From Muribaculaceae bacterium (lineage in GTDB: Bacteria; Bacteroidota; Bacteroidia; Bacteroidales; Muribaculaceae): a stretch of 55,754 nucleotides of DNA. Position 1 is the first letter of the stretch. Each line of letters opens with the position of its first letter. The notes beneath the pieces are model-generated. The model made no database searches, was not told the origin of the DNA, and worked only from the letters and a program-made list of their open reading frames with translations. The stretch spans positions 1-55,754 of the forward strand of contig JAFLTN010000002.1 of assembly GCA_022510445.1 (NCBI GenBank), in the 5' to 3' direction. A program made the translations under genes and the position numbers. Of the stretch, positions 49,998-55,754 are shown one piece after another.

Positions 49998-51295
49998 TAA
50001 ATAATAATCAGAAGTATTTAACCGGCGCCATGGCAGTTCTATTTGTCATGGCGCTGTCATGGCTTCCGGCTTTTGGCCGTGATAATTTGTCACAGAAAGA
50101 TCAGATGCCAGGAGATAGTCTGGTCATTAGCATAATTACTTGTTATCCCGGTCCGGAAATTTACGAACTTTGTGGCCATGCCGCCATTAGAGTCAGAGGT
50201 GAAGGAATAGATTCGGTCTGGAATTATGGGATTTTCGATTTTAATCAGCCTAATTTTGTCTATCGGTTTGTAAAAGGGGAGACGGATTATAAGGGAATGG
50301 GATATCCTTTTGAGTGGTTTCTTCCGGAATACAAGGACAGGAATTCAAAAGTGGTGGAGCAGGATCTTAACCTTACTCCCTCGCAGTCAAGAAAATTGCT
50401 TGAAATTCTGAGAGAATCTGTTCTTCCTCAAAATGCCGTTTATCGTTATAATTATGTAAAAGACAATTGTGCCACAAGAATAATCGATAAATTGGAGATG
50501 GTCACTGAAGAGCCGATAAGATATCCGGACTCTGTCAGATATGGCACTTTCAGAAATGAAATGAGGGCTTACCATGAGGGTTATCCATGGTATCAGTTTG
50601 GAATCGATGTAGCCTTGGGTTCCGGCCTTGACCACAATATAGATTCGGAAAGCGAGATGTTTGTCCCTGTAGAAATGGAACGGAATCTTGCCTCCGCGAC
50701 CTTTTGTGATGGGGCTCCCGTAGTTAAGGAAACACGTTTGCTTAATGAAGGGAGTGAAAGGAGCGTGCTGCCCCCGACCCCCTGGTATCTGGGGCCTTTT
50801 TTCTGGTCTTTGGTTTTTCTTTCTGTAGTAGCAATCGTGTTAGTCATCGATTTTAAACGAAGAAAAATATTTTCTCCTCTTTTTATTATCTGGTTCACAA
50901 TTCTTGGTTTGGCAGGAATTCTTGTTGCTTTCCTGGTATTTGTGTCTGTCCATGAAGCTACTTCTCCGAATGTTCTGATTATTTGGTTAAATCCCTTTCA
51001 GTTCCTTTTTGTGATCGGGATTTTGTTCAGAAAACTCAGGCTCATTGCAGCCGCTATGGCATGGTATAATATTATAGCCGTTGGGGTTTTACTGATTGTA
51101 TGGCCTCTCCAATCGCAAAGTGCCAATCCTGCTTTTTTCCCACTTATGGTTGCCACTGTGGCATTAGCTCTCGAATATGCAATAATTGGCCATAAATCAA
51201 GTTATAATATAGGATATAAAGCTCTTGACGGCAAAGGCCATAAAACGTTAGCCACTAAAAACAGCAGGAGAAAAAATCTAAGGTATGAGTCGTAA
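49985..51295 (+). CDS. DUF4105 (Lnb N-terminal-like) membrane protein
   Basis: The N-terminal part (about 40-240) matches the DUF4105 / Lnb N-terminal periplasmic domain: [39 protein letters not shown] and [12 protein letters not shown]. The conserved His in C-G-H and Cys in D-N-C suggest a papain/NlpC-like hydrolase fold, but activity is unproven. The C-terminal part has five membrane helices between about 265 and 410, and a basic tail. No ATG fits at the front: TTG 49985 (inside asnS) gives a good signal peptide; ATG 50030 removes its basic start. It overlaps the next gene by 11 bp. Confidence 0.82.
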   Translation: MRVLINNNQKYLTGAMAVLFVMALSWLPAFGRDNLSQKDQMPGDSLVISIITCYPGPEIYELCGHAAIRVRGEGIDSVWNYGIFDFNQPNFVYRFVKGETDYKGMGYPFEWFLPEYKDRNSKVVEQDLNLTPSQSRKLLEILRESVLPQNAVYRYNYVKDNCATRIIDKLEMVTEEPIRYPDSVRYGTFRNEMRAYHEGYPWYQFGIDVALGSGLDHNIDSESEMFVPVEMERNLASATFCDGAPVVKETRLLNEGSERSVLPPTPWYLGPFFWSLVFLSVVAIVLVIDFKRRKIFSPLFIIWFTILGLAGILVAFLVFVSVHEATSPNVLIIWLNPFQFLFVIGILFRKLRLIAAAMAWYNIIAVGVLLIVWPLQSQSANPAFFPLMVATVALALEYAIIGHKSSYNIGYKALDGKGHKTLATKNSRRKNLRYES

Positions 51296-52877
51296 ATTAT
51301 TGACATCGGTAGTTTGTGGGCTTGTCGGAATGAACTGTATGTCAGTTTTTGCCGAGACAAGGCCGAAACTGGTTGTGGGAATAGTTGTCGACCAATTGCG
51401 CACTGATTACCTCGAAAATCTTCAGGATCTTTTTTCTGAAGGTGGATTCCGACGTCTGTTTAAAGAGGGTGCCTTTATCCGCGATATTGATTTCAAGATT
51501 CCTCAGCCAGATGTGGCAAGTTCTACTGCCATTCTGCAGACCGGCAGTTATCCTCGTCAAAACGGAATAGCCGGAGAGAATATTTATAATGTCACTGATA
51601 AAACCATAATTCCGGTTTTCAACGATGCGGCCTTTATAGGAAATTTTACGTCGGAAACTTTTTCTCCCGCTTCTTTGCGGGTCACTACTATAAGTGATGA
51701 ATTGGTTAATGCCGGCAACGGTTCTACAAAAATTCACACCCTGGCTCCCGGTCCCTCCCAGGCTATAATTCTTGCAGGCCATGAGGCCAAATCTGCCTTC
51801 TGGGTTAATAATGAAACCGGGAAATGGTCTACTTCAACTTATTTTACAGCACCTCCCGCCGCTCTGCAGAACAAGAATTATAATTCACCTCTGATCTCAC
51901 GTTTAGACACTATGAAATGGGTGCCTTTACTTAAGGGAGTGGATTATCCGGATGTCTCAAGAAATCGTATCGCCGAGGGGTTTAAGTATTCATTCCCACG
52001 GTCTGACAGAGACGTGTTTTCCATGTATAAGGAGTCTCCCCTTATGAACAGGGATATTGCGGAAGCAGCTGTGGAATATATCCGTGATCTGAAACTGGGG
52101 AAGAATCAGGAGTCATCAGATATGCTGGGACTCGGTTTCACATTGGCTCCCTTTCAGAATGTAACGTCTCCGTCCGATTCCCGATATGAGCTGGAAGATG
52201 CCTATTTACGTCTCGATAGAAACCTGGAGGCGATATTTAATGCCATCGACCGTTATGTAGGAATGGAGAACACCTTGGTTTATCTGGCGTCTACCGGATA
52301 TTTCAATGATAACTATTCTCCTTCTGCCGATTCTCGTCTTCCGGGAGGCACTTTTTCTGTGAAAAGGGCGGTGTCGTTGCTTAACTCTTATCTTGCAGCC
52401 AAGTTCGGTAACGGCTCTTATATTGATACATACTACGACGGCCATGTCTTCCTCAATAAATCCGTTTTAGAGGAGAAGGGTCTCAATCTCAATGATATTG
52501 CCGGGGAGTCGCGTGATTTCCTTGTGAGGATGAGCGGTGTTTCCGATGCTTATACCGTGGCCGACCTTATGAGCCCTTCTGTACCTCAGCTGGAAGGACA
52601 TCGTCTCGCTTCCGATCCAAAGACATCGGGAGATATTATACTTGAATTCAATCCCGGCTGGAAAGTAATTGATGATACCCGTTTCCCTTCTGTTGAAAAG
52701 AAACAGAAATACGTGGCATTCGAGTCTCCCGCTTTTTTCTTAGGTGCCAATATTGCTCCCCAGACAATTGAACATTCCGTAGATGCTGTGGCAATCGCGC
52801 CGACGGTTGCAAAGATCTTAAGGATACGAGCTCCGAATTCTGCTTCTGATAAACCGATCATTCTGAAAAAGAAATAG
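51285..52877 (+). CDS. Exported alkaline-phosphatase-superfamily protein, probably catalytically dead
   Basis: The 530-residue protein has a signal peptide ending V-F-A-E and the PafA-like fold: V-V-G-I-V-V-D-Q-L-R-T-D-Y (first metal Asp, D36), T-G-S-Y-P-R-Q-N-G-I, A-G-H-E-A-K-S-A-F-W, Y-E-L-E-D-A-Y-L-R-L-D-R-N-L and A-I-A-P-T-V-A-K-I-L. Catalytic positions appear replaced: the nucleophile motif T-G-P-G-H-A is A-S-S-T-A (V77 at the Thr position), the K-x-R segment at 151-160 is gone, the D-x-x-x-H segment is F-T-L-A-P-F-Q-N (285-292), and the D-H-G is S-T-G (336-338). It overlaps the DUF4105 gene, suggesting a shared function. A structural or binding role is inferred. Confidence 0.85.
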   Translation: MSRKLLTSVVCGLVGMNCMSVFAETRPKLVVGIVVDQLRTDYLENLQDLFSEGGFRRLFKEGAFIRDIDFKIPQPDVASSTAILQTGSYPRQNGIAGENIYNVTDKTIIPVFNDAAFIGNFTSETFSPASLRVTTISDELVNAGNGSTKIHTLAPGPSQAIILAGHEAKSAFWVNNETGKWSTSTYFTAPPAALQNKNYNSPLISRLDTMKWVPLLKGVDYPDVSRNRIAEGFKYSFPRSDRDVFSMYKESPLMNRDIAEAAVEYIRDLKLGKNQESSDMLGLGFTLAPFQNVTSPSDSRYELEDAYLRLDRNLEAIFNAIDRYVGMENTLVYLASTGYFNDNYSPSADSRLPGGTFSVKRAVSLLNSYLAAKFGNGSYIDTYYDGHVFLNKSVLEEKGLNLNDIAGESRDFLVRMSGVSDAYTVADLMSPSVPQLEGHRLASDPKTSGDIILEFNPGWKVIDDTRFPSVEKKQKYVAFESPAFFLGANIAPQTIEHSVDAVAIAPTVAKILRIRAPNSASDKPIILKKK

Positions 52878-52945
52878 TTTATTTGCTTTATTTCGGGAAA
52901 TTCCCCTATATAAAAATATTACCAAGAGAAAATAAAATTTAACCC

Positions 52946-55754
52946 ATGGGATTTAATAATATATTAAAGAAAATCTTCGGCGATCAAAGTGAAAGAGCTG
53001 TAAGACCTCTCTGGCAACGCCTTGAAAAAGAAATTAATCCGATTAGTGAGGAAATCAAAAATATTTCAAACGACGACCTGCGTGCAAGGATTGATGTGAT
53101 TCGCGATTCCATACGTGGAGAAGCTAAGGAATATGAAGATGAAATGACAGATATCCGTAAGGAGCTCGAAACTCTTGATTATGATAAGAGAGAGCCTTAC
53201 TGGAAGAAGATTGACGAGCTTAGGGAAGAAAAATTCAAGATGTATGCACGTCGTCTCGATGAAGCTCTTCCTGAAGTTTTTGCCGTTGTTAAGGAGACGG
53301 CAAGAAGGTTTAAGGAAAATGAACTGATTGAGGTCACCGCTACAGAATCAGACCGTGAATTGGCAGGTGCCGGGAAGGACTTCCTGACCATAGAAGGTGA
53401 CAAGGCTGTCTATCGTAACTCCTGGATGGCAGGCGGTAATCCAATCACATGGGATATGGTGCATTACGATGTCCAGCTTATCGGAGGTATGGTGCTTCAT
53501 GGTATCCTTAATGGCGACAAAGCTTCAAACAATATCGCAGAGATGGCTACCGGTGAGGGTAAGACTCTCGTTGCGACTCTCCCCGTTTTCCTGAATGCTC
53601 TTACGGGTGAGGGTGTGCATGTCGTGACTGTCAACGACTATCTGGCCAAACGTGACTCTGAATGGATGGGCCCGTTGTATCAGTTCCATGGTCTGTCGGT
53701 AGATTGTATCGACAAGACTGAACCAAACTCAGAGCAGCGTCGCAGAGCCTATAGGAGCGATATAACATTCGGCACAAATAATGAGTTCGGGTTCGATTAC
53801 CTCCGCGACAATATGGCCTCACAGACTTCCGACCTTGTGCAGCGCGATGAGCATTATTATGCCATTGTCGATGAGGTTGACTCAGTACTCATTGACGATG
53901 CAAGGACACCGCTTATCATTTCCGGTCCTGTGCCAAAGGGAGATGACCAGATGTTCAATGAATTCAAACCGAATGTTGAGAAAGTGGTGAATGCGCAGCG
54001 TAAGCTTGTGCAGGGCCTTCTTCTTGAAGCAAAAGAGAAAATTTCTGCTGCAATGAGCGGCGACCCTGAAAAGATAGCTAAGTTCGACAAGAACCGGGAA
54101 GAGGGTAAAAAACCTCTCACTGCCGATCAACTTATGGAAGACGGTGGTCTGGCATTGTTCCGTGCTTACAAGGGGCTCCCTAAACATAACCCTCTTATCC
54201 GCTATCTCAGCGAGGAAGGTATTAAGCAATTGCTACTTAAAGTGGAAGCCCGTTTCATGCAAGACAACAATCGCGAAATGCCTATAGCCGTCGAGCCCCT
54301 TTATTTCGTGATTGATGAAAAGAACCATAGCATTGAACTCACTGATAAAGGTATTGAGGTGCTTACCGGAACAACTCAGGACCCCGACTTCTTTATCCTC
54401 CCGGATATAGCCGGGCAACTCTCGGCGGTGGAAAACGAAGAGCTGACCAAAGAGGAGAAACAGGAAAAGAAGGATGACCTTCTTCAGAAATACTCGGTAA
54501 AGGCAGAGCGCGTTCATACTGTGAACCAGTTGCTCAAAGCCTACACACTTTTTGACAAGGATGTGGAATATGTTATCGATGATAATAAGATCAAGATTGT
54601 CGATGAGCAGACCGGACGTATCATGGAGGGAAGACGTTACAGCGACGGACTCCATCAGGCCATAGAGGCCAAGGAGGGTGTGAAAGTGGAAGCTGCCACC
54701 CAGACTTATGCCACCATCACCCTGCAGAATTATTTCAGAATGTATAGAAAACTGGCCGGTATGACCGGTACTGCCATGACCGAGGCCGGTGAATTCTATG
54801 ATATCTATAAACTTGAGGTCACTGAAATCCCGACTAATCGTCCGGTGATAAGAAATGACCAGAATGACCGTGTTTATCGCACTAAGAAGGAGAAATATGC
54901 GGCCGTTATCCAGGAAGTTGAAGATATGGTTAAGGCAGGGCGTCCTGTCCTCGTCGGTACGACTTCCGTGGAGATTTCCGAACTCCTTTCAAAGATGCTC
55001 CAGCTCAGGAAGATTCCTCATCAGGTGCTGAACGCCAAGTTCCATCAGAAAGAAGCTGAAATCGTAGCCCAGGCTGGTAAGAAGGGCACCGTGACCATTG
55101 CAACCAATATGGCAGGTCGTGGTACCGACATCAAGCTTACTCCCGAAGTGAAGGAAGCCGGGGGTCTTGCCATTATCGGCACCGAACGCCATGAGTCAAG
55201 ACGTGTCGATCGGCAGCTAAGAGGTCGTGCGGGTCGTCAGGGAGACCCCGGATCTTCTGTTTTCTTTGTATCTTTTGAAGACACTGTTATGCGTCTGTTT
55301 GCCAACGAACGCGTTGTCAAGACTCTCGACCGTCTCGGATTCGAAGAGGGCGACATGATCGAGAGCAAGATGGTGACAAAATCTATAGAAAACGCCCAGA
55401 AGCGTGTCGAGGAAAATAACTTCGGTATCCGTAAACGTCTTGTGGAATATGACGATGTTATGAATGCGCAGAGAAAGGGTGTTTACGGTCGTCGTCAGAA
55501 TGCGCTTAAGGGAGAGAGAATAGGTTCAGACATTGCCAATATGATTTATGAGACCTCTCAGGAACTGGCAAACCGTAATTATGAAAACGGCTATCTCGAA
55601 TTTGAGGAGGCTGTCCTCAAGGCCCTGGCTATAGAAGTCCCGCTCACAGAAGCAGAATATAACAAGATGGATCCTGCTGAAGTGGCTGATAAACTTGCTG
55701 AGGAGGCTATGCGTACTTACGAACGCAACAAGCAGAAACTTGCAGAGGGAGCCA
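52946..55754 (+). CDS. secA: Preprotein translocase ATPase SecA (3' end outside window)
   Basis: Motor that drives precursors through SecYEG. Translation from ATG 52946 runs open to the window end (936 codons, incomplete). Seen: the NBD1 Walker [11 protein letters not shown] (K206), [23 protein letters not shown], Walker [42 protein letters not shown] and [16 protein letters not shown]. Compared with E. coli SecA it has extra helical, charged sequence near residues 45-85 and 345-520, as usual for the ~1100-residue Bacteroidetes SecA. The zinc-binding C terminus is not in the window. Confidence 0.97.
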   Translation, partial: MGFNNILKKIFGDQSERAVRPLWQRLEKEINPISEEIKNISNDDLRARIDVIRDSIRGEAKEYEDEMTDIRKELETLDYDKREPYWKKIDELREEKFKMYARRLDEALPEVFAVVKETARRFKENELIEVTATESDRELAGAGKDFLTIEGDKAVYRNSWMAGGNPITWDMVHYDVQLIGGMVLHGILNGDKASNNIAEMATGEGKTLVATLPVFLNALTGEGVHVVTVNDYLAKRDSEWMGPLYQFHGLSVDCIDKTEPNSEQRRRAYRSDITFGTNNEFGFDYLRDNMASQTSDLVQRDEHYYAIVDEVDSVLIDDARTPLIISGPVPKGDDQMFNEFKPNVEKVVNAQRKLVQGLLLEAKEKISAAMSGDPEKIAKFDKNREEGKKPLTADQLMEDGGLALFRAYKGLPKHNPLIRYLSEEGIKQLLLKVEARFMQDNNREMPIAVEPLYFVIDEKNHSIELTDKGIEVLTGTTQDPDFFILPDIAGQLSAVENEELTKEEKQEKKDDLLQKYSVKAERVHTVNQLLKAYTLFDKDVEYVIDDNKIKIVDEQTGRIMEGRRYSDGLHQAIEAKEGVKVEAATQTYATITLQNYFRMYRKLAGMTGTAMTEAGEFYDIYKLEVTEIPTNRPVIRNDQNDRVYRTKKEKYAAVIQEVEDMVKAGRPVLVGTTSVEISELLSKMLQLRKIPHQVLNAKFHQKEAEIVAQAGKKGTVTIATNMAGRGTDIKLTPEVKEAGGLAIIGTERHESRRVDRQLRGRAGRQGDPGSSVFFVSFEDTVMRLFANERVVKTLDRLGFEEGDMIESKMVTKSIENAQKRVEENNFGIRKRLVEYDDVMNAQRKGVYGRRQNALKGERIGSDIANMIYETSQELANRNYENGYLEFEEAVLKALAIEVPLTEAEYNKMDPAEVADKLAEEAMRTYERNKQKLAEGA

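Overview
The window is a chromosomal segment of a Bacteroidales bacterium, most likely of the Muribaculaceae (S24-7) type. The evidence is Bacteroidetes-type promoter elements (TAnnTTTG, sometimes with TTTG 19-20 nt upstream) before many genes, a fused lpxC-fabZ gene, the phylum-specific DUF4295 gene beside rpmG/rpmB, a serine palmitoyltransferase for sphingolipids, a sodium-pumping methylmalonyl-CoA decarboxylase operon, and an OmpA protein paired with a very large coiled-coil lipoprotein. The genus cannot be fixed from sequence reading alone. I saw no rRNA, tRNA, CRISPR array, prophage or intact insertion sequence, so this is largely core genome.

Layout. 1-4330 (+): end of a PASTA protein, rluD, a PlsC-like acyltransferase, a membrane metallophosphoesterase and a short HPPK-like gene. 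4335-7575 (-): LptF/G permease, tgt, a small membrane ORF and a four-helix membrane protein. 7724-9655 (+): thymidine kinase and a cysteine-desulfidase-like protein. 9770-10525 (-): DUF4136 lipoprotein with a polyproline insert, divergent from serine palmitoyltransferase (10775-11962, +). 12164-13320: two small soluble proteins around strong hairpins. 13621-17901 (-): mce-mmdA-mmdD-mmdC-mmdB. 18148-21342 (+): lpxD, lpxC-fabZ, lpxA for lipid A. 21445-24122 (-): DUF4295, rpmG, rpmB, then tsaD with a domain-reduced cinA. 24317-32481 (+): tamB, patatin, GH13 hydrolase, prs. 32766-34799 (-): M13 peptidase. 34900-41399 (+): ftsY, rimO, isochorismate synthase-like enzyme, a secreted protein and a PorE-like OmpA lipoprotein. 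41759-45605 (+): surface lipoprotein plus OmpA. 45736-55754 (+): hpt, adk, an LCD-bearing pseudouridine synthase, asnS, a DUF4105 protein, a degenerate alkaline phosphatase-fold protein and the start of secA.

Theme. Much of the segment builds and services the envelope: lipid A, sphingolipid, phospholipid acylation, LPS transport, TamB, SecA, FtsY and several outer-membrane proteins. The rest is tRNA/rRNA modification (rluD, rsuA-like, tgt, tsaD, rimO), nucleotide salvage (tdk, hpt, adk, prs) and energy metabolism (methylmalonyl-CoA decarboxylation).

Most interesting observations: a 200-residue G/Y/Q/N/R prion-like domain fused to an RsuA/RluB-type pseudouridine synthase, with its own promoter and long leader; a surface-targeted (C-K-D-D-D) coiled-coil lipoprotein co-transcribed with OmpA behind a structured leader; an alkaline-phosphatase-fold exported protein that has lost essentially all catalytic residues; a Tgt without the zinc cysteines; a CinA without its MoaB-like domain; and a short HPPK missing substrate-binding positions. 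Statements about family residues are from memory, without alignment.
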